DNA from: Chloroflexota bacterium
Lineage (GTDB): Bacteria; Chloroflexota; Anaerolineae; Aggregatilineales; Phototrophicaceae
Reading direction: 5' to 3'
Assembly: GCA_011523735.1 (NCBI GenBank)
Contig: WTGB01000165.1
Coordinates: 1-64,000, forward strand
DNA: 64,000 nucleotides
The notes beneath the pieces are model-generated. The model had not been told where the DNA came from. It was given only the letters and a program-made list of their open reading frames with translations, and made no database searches. Of this stretch, positions 9,410 to 17,443 are shown piece after piece. Position 1 is the stretch's first letter, and each line of letters starts with the position of its first letter. A program made the position numbers and the translations under genes.

Positions 9410-9589
9410 TTATTCTCCCCAGTCTTCTTCTATCTCGGGCGCTAGCTCCAGCTCAATCGGCTCCAGGCGCATGATCTCCAGTTCTATGCCGCACTCCGCG
9501 CATGAAACCAGCTCGTTCTCCATCGCATCGGCGGGAATCTCCACATCGGCATCGCATTCCGGGCAGAGCGGTGTTTCGGCTGTCATCAT
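9410..9589 (-). CDS. lysW: LysW amino-group carrier protein
   Basis: Small acidic carrier (59 aa) that protects and presents lysine intermediates. It shows the diagnostic zinc-binding CPECD near the N-terminus and CAECG in the middle. The C-terminus is EEDWGE, whose last Glu is the attachment point for aminoadipate. The start is set by AGGAG 5 nt upstream of ATG 9589; a TTG 18 nt further upstream is less likely because it would bury that ribosome-binding site. It is the first structural gene after the lysine-codon leader and terminator. Confidence 0.95.
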   Translation of the reverse strand: MMTAETPLCPECDADVEIPADAMENELVSCAECGIELEIMRLEPIELELAPEIEEDWGE

Positions 9590-9619
9590 CGTTTCTCCTG
9601 TGTTCAAAATCTCACAATC

Positions 9620-9644
9620 AAAAAACCCGCCGTATGGGGCGGGT
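9620..9644 (-). terminator. Intrinsic terminator in the lysW leader
   Basis: On the minus strand ACCCGCC (9644-9638), loop CCATAC, GGCGGGT (9631-9625) form a perfect GC-rich 7-bp stem, followed directly by TTTTTT. It stands 31 nt before the lysW ATG, upstream of the operon rather than downstream of a gene, as an attenuator does. Confidence 0.85.
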
Positions 9645-9716
9645 AAGTGTTCAACTCTATCAGCACAAACAAGCCCATACTCAGCGGGTGCAGGTCTTCT
9701 TGGCCTTCTTGCTTGT
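9632..9716 (-). promoter_or_regulatory. Lysine attenuator: alternative leader pairings
   Basis: Three mutually interfering segments are visible on the minus strand. Segment 1, ACAAGC (9716-9711, codons 4-5 of the leader ORF), can pair with GCTTGT (9674-9669). The adjoining GTATGGG (9680-9674) can pair perfectly with CCCATAC (9638-9632), which includes the loop and part of the 5' arm of the terminator. A ribosome held at the lysine codons (9710-9696) would cover segment 1 and favour the second pairing, which destroys the terminator. The pairings are read directly; the mechanism is inferred and unfolded computationally. Confidence 0.7.
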
Positions 9717-9725
9717 ATTCGTCAT
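9681..9725 (-). CDS. Lysine leader peptide of the lysW operon
   Basis: A 14-codon [17 protein letters not shown], ends 36 nt before the terminator stem. Four of its 14 residues are lysine (AAG AAG GCC AAG AAG), as expected for a leader peptide that senses charged tRNA-Lys. The ATG lacks a good Shine-Dalgarno. An in-frame TTG at 9746, with GGAG 6 nt upstream, would add seven residues and may be the real start. It is too short for standard gene callers. Confidence 0.75.
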   Translation of the reverse strand: MTNTSKKAKKTCTR

Positions 9726-9831
9726 GCGGTCTGCCGCTTGGACCAATCTTGACTCCAACTTTATCGTCTAAGTCAGGCTTCAACTAGCATAAGTTTGTAC
9801 GAAAAATCAAATTAAACAAATATAATCTTAT

Positions 9832-10689
9832 CTAAAAGCCGAATATCGCGAGGCTGTCGTCCAAAGGCTTAATGTACTTGGCGCCGAAAATTATGAGATG
9901 CACCAGCAGCGGATACAGATTGTAGATATGTCGCCTCAGCTCGTAAAACTCCGATTCTATCGGGATTATCTCCCGATAGGCGCTGAACAGGTCCGCGCCG
10001 AAGCCGTCAAAGAGCATCATATAGGCGAGTTCCATTTCGTTGTGCGCGTAATAGAGGGCCGGATCAATGATGCCCGCCACGTGATCGCCGCGCACAATAA
10101 TGTTCGTTCGCCAAACATCGCCATGTATCAGCGCTGGATAATCTGGCTCGACGAGGTATTCCTCCAAGGCGTCGGCGAATCTCAGCAGGCGAGTTTCAAG
10201 CGCCGATGGCAATTCGCCCGAATCACGCGCCAAGCCAGTCATGTACAGCAGCCGGTTCTCGCGGAAGAACTCTACCCACGATGGCGTCGGCGGGTTAGGT
10301 TGATGCAGGGGACCAATCAGCGTGTCCCGCTCGAGGCCGTAGGCTGGACCGCGGACTTGGTGACATTCCGCCATCAGCCTGCCCAGATGCCGCAAGCTCG
10401 CGGGCCTCAATTCATCCCTACCGGCGATATGCTCCATCAGCAAGAGATCGGGCTCGGCATGTATTACCTGGGGGACCGGCAATTCGCTGCGCTCCCGCAA
10501 AGTGTCCAGCATATACGCTTCTATTGTCAGATCGTGACTGTGTTCGCCAGTCTTCGCGACGAGCGAACTGCCATCCGCGAAATCTACTCGGGTGACCTGG
10601 CTGATTTTGCCGCCTGTGAGCGATTGCAGCCACAGCGGTTCTCGCCGCAGTATCGCGCGGATTCTATCTAAAGTGTTCAGTCTTTGCAT
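9832..10689 (-). CDS. Fructosamine/ketosamine kinase family protein
   Basis: About 285 aa, matching the fructosamine kinase family (deglycation of protein-bound ketosamines) in the APH/kinase fold. Seen: KISQVTRVDFADGSSLVAK near the N-terminus, LIHGDVWRTNIIV (catalytic loop HGDxxxxN), GIIDPALYYAHNEMELAYM and the C-terminal LYNLYPLLVHLIIFG, all characteristic of the family. The ATG at 10689 is given; a TTG five codons upstream is an alternative, and neither has a clear ribosome-binding site. It is transcribed toward the lysW leader and away from rpmF. Confidence 0.85.
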   Translation of the reverse strand: MQRLNTLDRIRAILRREPLWLQSLTGGKISQVTRVDFADGSSLVAKTGEHSHDLTIEAYMLDTLRERSELPVPQVIHAEPDLLLMEHIAGRDELRPASLRHLGRLMAECHQVRGPAYGLERDTLIGPLHQPNPPTPSWVEFFRENRLLYMTGLARDSGELPSALETRLLRFADALEEYLVEPDYPALIHGDVWRTNIIVRGDHVAGIIDPALYYAHNEMELAYMMLFDGFGADLFSAYREIIPIESEFYELRRHIYNLYPLLVHLIIFGAKYIKPLDDSLAIFGF

Positions 10690-10745
10690 CTTGAGAGACG
10701 GCAATTTTCGCCAAGTGCTTAGCCACAGTGCCGACTATACACGGC

Positions 10746-10775
10746 TTGACAGTATTTATGCCCGACCTGTATAAT
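10746..10775 (+). promoter_or_regulatory. Near-perfect sigma-70 promoter for rpmF
   Basis: TTGACA (10746-10751), an 18-bp spacer and TATAAT (10770-10775) match the housekeeping consensus in both hexamers. The predicted transcript starts near 10782, about 40 nt before the rpmF ATG. Confidence 0.9.
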
Positions 10776-10821
10776 GCGCGGATTATGCCCGATAACCAGC
10801 AAGAGTAACAGGAGAAAGACG

Positions 10822-11007
10822 ATGGGCCCCCTCCCAAAGCGGAAAGTCTCCAAATCAAGGCGGAATCGCCGGCGCGCTCATGATGCCTTGACCTTGAACC
10901 ACCTGGTTGAATGCGAAAGCTGCGGCGAGTATCATATCGCGCATCGCGTTTGCCCCAAATGCGGTTCTTATCGCGGTGAGCAGGTCGTTGAGGTCAACGA
11001 GGATTAG
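10822..11007 (+). CDS. rpmF: 50S ribosomal protein L32
   Basis: 61-aa zinc-ribbon ribosomal protein. It begins MGPLPKRKVSKSRRNRRRAH, the standard L32 N-terminus, and carries CESCGEYHIAHRVCPKCG with two CxxC pairs for zinc. The ATG at 10822 follows AGGAG by 8 nt. A frame starting further upstream would include non-coding leader. It is followed by a strong intrinsic terminator and then fabD, the common L32/fatty-acid gene neighbourhood of bacteria. Confidence 0.97.
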   Translation: MGPLPKRKVSKSRRNRRRAHDALTLNHLVECESCGEYHIAHRVCPKCGSYRGEQVVEVNED

Positions 11008-11030
11008 CCCTTGCCGGTCCGCCAGTTGAG

Positions 11031-11059
11031 AACCGTGCCCGCGCCGCACGGTTTTTTTT
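11031..11059 (+). terminator. Intrinsic terminator after rpmF
   Basis: AACCGTGC (11031-11038) and GCACGGTT (11046-11053) form a perfect 8-bp stem with a CCGCGCC loop, and eight T's end at 11059. It separates rpmF from fabD. Confidence 0.93.
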
Positions 11060-11102
11060 GCGCGCATTTTTGATCCGCATGAATAGCCACCGGGAAAGGT
11101 CT

Positions 11103-12053
11103 ATGACAGACTGGAACAGCACCGCCGCAATCTTTCCGGGCCAAGGCTCGCAATTGGTCGGCATGGGCTGGGACTTCGCCCAGCGGTACCCAATCGCGCG
11201 CGAAACCTTTGCCCAAGCGGACGACATTCTCGGCTTCAAGCTGTCACAGATCTGCTGGTATGGTCCTGCCGCGGAGTTGAACCAGACCATCAACACACAG
11301 CCCGCCCTGTACGTCAGCAGCGTGGCGATTTGGCGCGTTCTGCGCGACCAATTGCCAGGGGCGCAACCGGCTTGGGTAGCCGGGCACAGCCTGGGCGAAT
11401 TCAGCGCTCTGACCGCGGCAAATGCGCTTGGCTTTGAGGCGGGAGTGAAGCTGGTCTACGCGCGCGGGCGCTACATGCAGCAAGCCGGCGACCAGAATCC
11501 CGGCGCCATGGCGGCAGTGTTGGCGCTTGAAGCGGCGCAGGTTGAAGACTTGTGTAAGACCGTTGTGGAGGAAACTGGCAGGGTCGTCGTCCTGGCGAAT
11601 GACAATTGCCCGGGGCAAGCCGTGGTCTCCGGCGATATCGCCGCGGTTGATCGCCTGATAGAATTGGCTGCCGCCGCTGGCGCGCGCCGGGCTGTGAAGC
11701 TGTCGGTCAGCGTCGCCGCCCATTCGCCACTGATGGCTTCCGCACTTGAGGGATTCCTGGAAGCGGTGCACGAGACGAACTTCTCGGCGCCAACAATGCC
11801 GGTCTATGGTAATGTAAAAGCGGAGCCGCTGCTGGCCCCGGCCGCCATCCGCAGCGAGCTGGATCTTCAGTTGACGCAATCGGTACGCTGGACCGGTTCG
11901 ATGCGCGCCATCATTGAAGCGGGCGCTCAGACTTTTGTCGAGATCGGCGCTGGCAATGTGCTGACCGGCTTGCTCCGTCGCATCGACCGCTCGAAAGCCC
12001 GCGTCAATCTTGACACGGCGGAAGCGCTGGATACTTTCCTCGCATCGCAATGA
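11103..12053 (+). CDS. fabD: Malonyl-CoA:ACP transacylase
   Basis: Transfers malonyl from CoA to acyl carrier protein at the start of fatty-acid synthesis; 316 aa, the usual length. Seen: FPGQGSQLVGMG at 11-22, the nucleophile Ser96 in AGHSLGEFSAL, and SVAAHSPLM with the catalytic His. The ATG at 11103 is preceded by GGGAAAGG; a longer frame starting at 11058 would begin inside the terminator T-tract. The other fab genes are not in the window. Confidence 0.95.
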   Translation: MTDWNSTAAIFPGQGSQLVGMGWDFAQRYPIARETFAQADDILGFKLSQICWYGPAAELNQTINTQPALYVSSVAIWRVLRDQLPGAQPAWVAGHSLGEFSALTAANALGFEAGVKLVYARGRYMQQAGDQNPGAMAAVLALEAAQVEDLCKTVVEETGRVVVLANDNCPGQAVVSGDIAAVDRLIELAAAAGARRAVKLSVSVAAHSPLMASALEGFLEAVHETNFSAPTMPVYGNVKAEPLLAPAAIRSELDLQLTQSVRWTGSMRAIIEAGAQTFVEIGAGNVLTGLLRRIDRSKARVNLDTAEALDTFLASQ

Positions 12054-12083
12054 CAGTGAATACGGGCGGAGGGAGGCGTTCCC

Positions 12084-12872
12084 ATGTCTGACTTGATCGT
12101 CACTCGCCGCGACGGCGCTGTCTTCGAGGTCATGTTAAACCGCCCGGAACAGCGCAATACCATCAATGATGACATGATGGAGGGAATCTCGGCCGCCTTC
12201 GATGACGCCGAACAGCAATTTTCGCAGGGCGCAAGGGTGGTCATCATCCGCGCGGCGGGCCGCGTATTTTCCTCCGGGATCGATCTCAATCAGTTCCACC
12301 CGCTTGACTCCGGTCTGCAAGATAATCTCTTTCCCTTCACCGCGCGCTACCAAGCGATATTGAATAAGATCGAACGCTGTTCGCTGCCGGTCATCTGTGT
12401 AGTGCAAGGTTACTGCCTGGGCTTGGCGCTGGAGTTGGCTCTCGCTTGCGACTTTCGCATTGCGGCTGAACGCACGAAGCTGGGCTTGCCGGAAGCGCGC
12501 CTCGGCATCATCCCGGATGTCGGCGGCACCGTGCGCCTGGTCAAACTCATTGGACCAGCGCGGGCGAAAGACCTGGTCATGACCGGCAGAAATATTGACT
12601 TGCCCCGGGCGCTGGAATGGGGCTTGGTTGATGCGGTCTACCCGAAAGCTGATCTGGAGCAAGGCGTCGCCGATTATGTTGCAGCGCTGGCAGCAGCGGC
12701 GCCGCTAGCGGTGAGTTATGCCAAACGCGTCATCAACGACATCGTCGATAATCCCCGCGGATTGAATATCGAAGCTTGGGCTCAGGCCCAGCTTTTCCGC
12801 AGCGCCGATTTCCGCAATGCCGTGCAGGCCGTGCTCGACAAGACTTACCCAATAGACTGGGAAGGCAGATGA
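12084..12872 (+). CDS. Enoyl-CoA hydratase/isomerase family protein
   Basis: Crotonase-fold protein of 262 aa. SSGIDLNQF forms part of the oxyanion region. Both catalytic-type glutamates are present, one in GLALELALACDF and one in LPEARLGIIPDVGGT, so hydratase activity is plausible. The substrate is unknown. It starts 30 nt after fabD behind GGAGGGAGGCG and ends 6 nt before the convergent murQ stop. Isomerase or hydrolase members of the superfamily cannot be excluded. Confidence 0.9.
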   Translation: MSDLIVTRRDGAVFEVMLNRPEQRNTINDDMMEGISAAFDDAEQQFSQGARVVIIRAAGRVFSSGIDLNQFHPLDSGLQDNLFPFTARYQAILNKIERCSLPVICVVQGYCLGLALELALACDFRIAAERTKLGLPEARLGIIPDVGGTVRLVKLIGPARAKDLVMTGRNIDLPRALEWGLVDAVYPKADLEQGVADYVAALAAAAPLAVSYAKRVINDIVDNPRGLNIEAWAQAQLFRSADFRNAVQAVLDKTYPIDWEGR

Positions 12873-12878
12873 CGCTCC

Positions 12879-13769
12879 TCAGTCGACATCGCCGATGACG
12901 TCACGGAGCTTGCCATCTGCTGAGTTCAGCAAGTGCCGGGCGCCTTCAGCATCGATGGTTTTCCTTGCCATCACGACCGCAGTCTTGACTTCTTGATCCG
13001 CGGCATTGAGCAGTTGCCTCGCGCGCGCTTCGTCGATGCCGCCCAGCCGTTGAACCAGGTGAATGGCACGCACCATCAGCTTCTGATTGCTAACTTTGAC
13101 GTCAACCATCAGATTGCCGTAGACCTTGCCGAGGCGAATCATTGTCGTCGTGCTTAGCATGTTGAGGATCATCTTCTGGGCGCTGCCGGCTTTCATCCGC
13201 GTCGATCCGCTGATGACCTCCGGTCCCAAATCAACGCTGATGCCGATCTCCGCTAGCTCGGCAATTGCTGAATCCGGATTGCAGGCGATGGCGATGGTGC
13301 GCGCCCCTAGCGTTCGCGCGTATCGTAGCGCGCCGATGACGTAGGGCGTGCGACCACTGGCAGCGATGCCACAGACGACATCTTGCGCCCGCAAACCACG
13401 GTCCCGCAGATCACTCTCAGCCCTCGCCGTATCGTCCTCGGCGCCTTCTACCGCTTGCGTGAATGCCTGCGCTCCACCGGCAATGACACCCTGAATCAGA
13501 TCCGGCGGCGCGCTGAAGGTAGGCACACATTCAGCGGCATCCAGGATGCCTAGTCGGCCGCTGGTCCCCGCGCCAACATAAATCAGCCGTCCGCCTTTTT
13601 TGATGGCACTAACAACGATATCGACCGCCAGAGTAAGTTGTGGCAGAACAGCCTGAACCGCTAGCGCCACCTTGGCATCTTCGGCATTTATGATGGCCAG
13701 TATCTCGCCGGTGGAGAGCTTGTCAATGTGCTGGCTTTTGGGATTGTCCGATTCGGTATTGAGCGTCAT
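12879..13769 (-). CDS. murQ: N-acetylmuramic acid 6-phosphate etherase
   Basis: Cleaves the lactyl ether of MurNAc-6-P to give GlcNAc-6-P during cell-wall recycling. It has 296 aa with a SIS domain: IYVGAGTSGRLGILDAAE, then GIAASGRTPYVIGAL, and EVISGSTRMKAGSAQKM, all diagnostic of MurQ. The C-terminal part is the small helical cap. The ATG at 13769 overlaps the sugar-kinase stop as ATGA; a start seven codons upstream would lie inside that gene. It is last in the recycling operon. Confidence 0.95.
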   Translation of the reverse strand: MTLNTESDNPKSQHIDKLSTGEILAIINAEDAKVALAVQAVLPQLTLAVDIVVSAIKKGGRLIYVGAGTSGRLGILDAAECVPTFSAPPDLIQGVIAGGAQAFTQAVEGAEDDTARAESDLRDRGLRAQDVVCGIAASGRTPYVIGALRYARTLGARTIAIACNPDSAIAELAEIGISVDLGPEVISGSTRMKAGSAQKMILNMLSTTTMIRLGKVYGNLMVDVKVSNQKLMVRAIHLVQRLGGIDEARARQLLNAADQEVKTAVVMARKTIDAEGARHLLNSADGKLRDVIGDVD

Positions 13770-14716
13770 TTTGCCTTTGCTGCGCTCCACTCCATCTTTG
13801 CGAACAAGGCGGCTCCGATGACCGGTGAATACTTGGCGATGGGGCGCTCGGTCAAGCGCAGGCTGCGCGCTACTCTCTGCGAAAGTGCGTTGTCATTATC
13901 GAGCAAACCGCCGGCGAAAGCGATTGGCGCCTGCGGGCATTGTAAGCGCGAGCGCATCAACTCGACCTGGCGGACCAGGTGTTCAGCCGCCAATTCTGTG
14001 ATATCCATTGCCCATTTGCCGCGCATTTCTGCCAGATAGCTGCCATCTGCCGCCATCAGTACAAGTTCTGCCAGGCTAGCTATACGAGCGGCCGGCGCTT
14101 CTTCAGCCCGATAAAGCCAGGCGATCAGTTCGCGAGCTTCGGTCAATCCAAGTGTTTCCAGGCAGACGCGGGCCAGCGGGTCTTTCTGGCTGGGCGCGCC
14201 CTCGTCAAACTGCGCTGTGATGCGGCGCAGCAACTGTAAGCCGATCCAATAGCCGCTGCCTTCATCCCCCAGCAGATAGCCCCAGCCGCCGATCTGCAGG
14301 CCTTTGCCACTCTGCGCGATGCCATACACGGCGCTGCCTGTGCCAGCCAGGAGCAGAATGCCGTGTCGCTGCGCAAGACTGCCAACCAAGGCAATCTCAA
14401 GATCGGAGCTGGGCAAGAACAGACTGCCCGGCAACGCTGGTTTGACCGTTTGGACGAGCCAGTTTTCGCTATGCAAGTTGGAGGCGCCGGCGATGCCGAT
14501 TGCGCAGGCGGCGATATTCTGCGGCTGCAAGCGCGCTTGCTTTAATGCTTCCGCGATGCCCTGCCGAATGGCCGTCTGGGCGGCATCGTGTCCGATTAAG
14601 TTCGGATTGGCTGACTTGCCTGTTATCGAGCAGAGTGGGCGGAGATCGGCCTTGACGACGGCGATGCGAAGTGTACTGCCGCCGCCATCTATGCCCATGA
14701 ACAACGGTTCATTCAT
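13766..14716 (-). CDS. BadF/BcrA-type sugar kinase (probable GlcNAc/MurNAc kinase)
   Basis: 316-aa ASKHA-fold kinase. MGIDGGGSTLRIAVV at the N-terminus is the phosphate-1 loop, LLLAGTGSAVYG is phosphate-2 and GGWGYLLGDEGSGYWIG is typical of GlcNAc kinases of this family. It lies between murQ and the amidase with ATGA overlaps on both sides. Supplying MurNAc-6-P for MurQ is the simplest role, so MurNAc kinase activity is likely, but GlcNAc phosphorylation is equally possible from sequence. Confidence 0.88.
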   Translation of the reverse strand: MNEPLFMGIDGGGSTLRIAVVKADLRPLCSITGKSANPNLIGHDAAQTAIRQGIAEALKQARLQPQNIAACAIGIAGASNLHSENWLVQTVKPALPGSLFLPSSDLEIALVGSLAQRHGILLLAGTGSAVYGIAQSGKGLQIGGWGYLLGDEGSGYWIGLQLLRRITAQFDEGAPSQKDPLARVCLETLGLTEARELIAWLYRAEEAPAARIASLAELVLMAADGSYLAEMRGKWAMDITELAAEHLVRQVELMRSRLQCPQAPIAFAGGLLDNDNALSQRVARSLRLTERPIAKYSPVIGAALFAKMEWSAAKAK

Positions 14717-15912
14717 CGCGCGTCGACCGCCTCGGCGATGATGTCGTGAAAAGCGCGGCGAAAAGCATGGATGCCATCCGCGTGACGGCCGTGATAGACG
14801 CGGTTGGTCAGGACGGCGCAGACAAGTTGGCGCGCGGGATCGATCCAGAGCGAGGTGCCGGTGAAGCCGGTATGCCCGTAGGAATCCGAACTGAAATGCT
14901 CGCCAGCCGAAGAGTCAGCCGCCGCCTTGAGCATCCAGCCCAGCCCAAGCCGGAACTCTCCGCTCATGTGCTGGCGGGTCGCGGAAGCGCGCAAGTCGCC
15001 GCTGATGGATAAACGCGGATCGCCGGAGAGCCATGCTTGACCGAAGCGGGCGACATCAGCAGCATTGGCGAATAGACCGGCGTGACCAGCGATGCCACCG
15101 ACCCCACAAGCGTTTTCATCGTGGACTTCGCCCCAGGCGCGGCGGTAGCGCCAATGATCATCGAGTTCGGTCGGTACGATGTTTGTCCGCGGAATGCCAT
15201 TGACTACCGGATTGTAAGTAAAAGAGGATAGGCTCAAGGGTTGCAGGATGAGCTCCTGCACTGCTTGATCGAGCCGGCCGCCCTGCAAGCGGGCAACAGC
15301 TTCGCCCAGGAGCATGATGCCGAGGTCGGTGTAGCGCACGGTATGCCCGATGGCGCCGGCGAAGGGAAATTCGACCATGGCCGCCAAACCTCTGCGCCAG
15401 CGTTCGGCCGCATACAGCCCGCCCCCTGCCGGTGGCGGTGGCGCTTCGTCTGCCGCTAGCAAATAGACCGAGCGCCAGGGCGGCAAGCCGGAACTATGAG
15501 TCAGCAGATGCCTGAAGCTGACATCGGCGGGCTTGACACTCTCGCCGCGGAATGATTCCTCGACCGGATTAAAGTCTCGGGTATGCGGATCTTGTCCGCT
15601 GCCAATTGCGCGTGGACTAATACGACCGAACTCCGGCAGGACCTGGACCAGAGAGCTATCGAGTGAGACTTTTCCGGCATCGACCAGGACAAGGAAGCTC
15701 GTCTCGACGATAAGCTTGCTGACTGACGCGAGATCAAAGAGAGAGTCTGTGGTGACCTTGTGCTGGCGGGTATCTGGGTCAATCCAGCCCCAAGCATTGT
15801 GAAGGATTATTTCGCCTTGATGTATCACACAGACGCTGAGCGCGGGAAAACTACGCGGCAGGTGCTGCTCAATGAGCCGATTCAAGGCCGGCTGGGCAAA
15901 GGTGGCGCTCAT
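14713..15912 (-). CDS. Serine beta-lactamase-fold hydrolase, AmiE-like muramyl amidase candidate
   Basis: 399 aa of the class-C beta-lactamase/penicillin-binding fold. LASVSK supplies the SxxK nucleophile, RYTDLG the tyrosine motif and GHTGFTGTS the third motif. No signal peptide is visible, so it acts in the cytoplasm. In Bacillus subtilis a protein of this fold (AmiE) sits next to NagZ and MurQ and removes the peptide from MurNAc. The same gene order here makes that the best guess. A general esterase is the alternative. It overlaps nagZ and the kinase as ATGA. Confidence 0.75.
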   Translation of the reverse strand: MSATFAQPALNRLIEQHLPRSFPALSVCVIHQGEIILHNAWGWIDPDTRQHKVTTDSLFDLASVSKLIVETSFLVLVDAGKVSLDSSLVQVLPEFGRISPRAIGSGQDPHTRDFNPVEESFRGESVKPADVSFRHLLTHSSGLPPWRSVYLLAADEAPPPPAGGGLYAAERWRRGLAAMVEFPFAGAIGHTVRYTDLGIMLLGEAVARLQGGRLDQAVQELILQPLSLSSFTYNPVVNGIPRTNIVPTELDDHWRYRRAWGEVHDENACGVGGIAGHAGLFANAADVARFGQAWLSGDPRLSISGDLRASATRQHMSGEFRLGLGWMLKAAADSSAGEHFSSDSYGHTGFTGTSLWIDPARQLVCAVLTNRVYHGRHADGIHAFRRAFHDIIAEAVDAR

Positions 15913-17441
15913 ATCAACGGCACCGTGAGTTCGCCCTTGGGCTGGTAATCGCCGGAAATAGCTTCAACCGCGGCGATCAGCGACGGTCGGCTATCGCCGT
16001 TGCTGCAGATAATCGTATCGGCTCCGGTCAGCAAACCGGCGTCGTAAGGGTTGCGCGCGCAGATCAGGATGACAGCTTTGGCGCGCTCGATGATACATCG
16101 CGCCAACCGCAATTGGGCTGTGTGCATGTGCGCGTTGCGCGTCACGAGGACTACGGTGTCAAAGCCTTCGAGATCTTGTTTCAATATCGCTTTCGTCGGC
16201 GCTCGCGCATCAAGCCTGCGATACATCGCCTGTGGAAAGTGGGATGCCAGTCGCTGGGAAAACAGGCTGGTCGACGACCGATCGACTGCATCCGAAATGC
16301 CTTGGGCGGCAAATTCCAGCGCCAGGATACTTCTGGTCTGTGAGTTGAGGGGCAGCGCAGAACCGCCCTTGACGAGCGCCAGCCCCGCTCGAGCCGCTTT
16401 AAGCGCCAGCGATTGATGCGCATCACAAGCGACTACGTCCAGAGCTGGGGGATCGTCGAGAGCGTAAGTAGCCTTGAGAGCCTGGATGCGCGCTACTGAT
16501 TCATCTATGCGAGCGAGGGGAATCCTGCCCGACTTGACAGCCCGCAGCAGGGCTTGGTAGGCTGCTTTCTGGCGGCGGCGTGAATGAGAATACAGAGGCA
16601 TATCGACACCCGCTTCAACCGCCAGCACCGCTGCTTCGCCGGCGCCAAAGCCAGCGGTGATCGCATTCATTTCCATGCAGTCGGTGCAGACAGCGCGGTC
16701 ATAGCCGAGTTCGTGCCGCAGCAGATTGCTGACGATTCCTGGCGATAGCGTCGCCGGATGCGCCTCATCAAGCCTTTCGTACATCACGTGCGTGAGCATT
16801 ACGCAGGCGACATCGGCATCGATAGCCTCGCGAAACGGGACGAGGTCATATTCATACAGATAGTCCAGCGATCCGGAAACTCTGGCTAAAGCATCGTGAG
16901 TATCGATGACTGTATTGCCGAGCCCGGGAAAATGTTTCACAGTAGCGGCGATGCCAGCGCGCTGAAAGCCGCGAATCTGGGCGGTGACGATTTGACTGAC
17001 CAATTCACGGTCAGCGCCGACAGAGCGCGTGCTCACTGACGGATTATCGGGCTGATGCGCGATATCGGCGACCGGGGCGAAATTCCAGTTGATCCCCAGG
17101 GCCGCCAACTCTCGCCCCAGCGCGAAAGCCATATCTTCCGCGAGTTGACTGTCGCGAGCGGCGCCCAGCGCCATAGCGCCCGGGCTTTCGGTGAAACCCT
17201 CGCGCAGCCTGGCAACGATACCGCCCTCTTGATCAATGCCAACCAGAATTGGGGACGCCGCCGCAGCACGGCACTCATCGATCAGTTGCTTGACCTGTGA
17301 CGGCGATACGACATTGCGAGCGAAGAGATAGATGCCGCCGATACGCCTGCTGGCGAGCCAATCCAAAATGTAGCCAGGCGGGCGGACGCCGTCAAAACCC
17401 ACCATCATCATTTGGCCGATTTTTTCTTCCGGTGTCAGCAT
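15909..17441 (-). CDS. nagZ: Beta-N-acetylglucosaminidase (GH3)
   Basis: Glycoside hydrolase family 3 enzyme, 510 aa, that cuts GlcNAc from MurNAc-containing fragments. KHFPGLGNTVIDTHDAL carries the Asp-His acid/base dyad of NagZ, and RAVCTDCMEM the nucleophile Asp. About 150 residues beyond the barrel resemble the second domain of Gram-positive NagZ. No signal peptide is visible. The ATG at 17441 starts 2 nt after the transporter stop and gives MLTPEEKIGQMMMVGFDG; a longer frame to 17513 lies inside the upstream gene. Confidence 0.92.
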   Translation of the reverse strand: MLTPEEKIGQMMMVGFDGVRPPGYILDWLASRRIGGIYLFARNVVSPSQVKQLIDECRAAAASPILVGIDQEGGIVARLREGFTESPGAMALGAARDSQLAEDMAFALGRELAALGINWNFAPVADIAHQPDNPSVSTRSVGADRELVSQIVTAQIRGFQRAGIAATVKHFPGLGNTVIDTHDALARVSGSLDYLYEYDLVPFREAIDADVACVMLTHVMYERLDEAHPATLSPGIVSNLLRHELGYDRAVCTDCMEMNAITAGFGAGEAAVLAVEAGVDMPLYSHSRRRQKAAYQALLRAVKSGRIPLARIDESVARIQALKATYALDDPPALDVVACDAHQSLALKAARAGLALVKGGSALPLNSQTRSILALEFAAQGISDAVDRSSTSLFSQRLASHFPQAMYRRLDARAPTKAILKQDLEGFDTVVLVTRNAHMHTAQLRLARCIIERAKAVILICARNPYDAGLLTGADTIICSNGDSRPSLIAAVEAISGDYQPKGELTVPLI

Positions 17442-17443
17442 TG

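Noticed and set aside
10785-10808. Seven-codon ORF (MPDNQQE) in the rpmF leader
   Set aside because: No ribosome-binding site and no associated structure; it begins within a few bases of the predicted transcript start.
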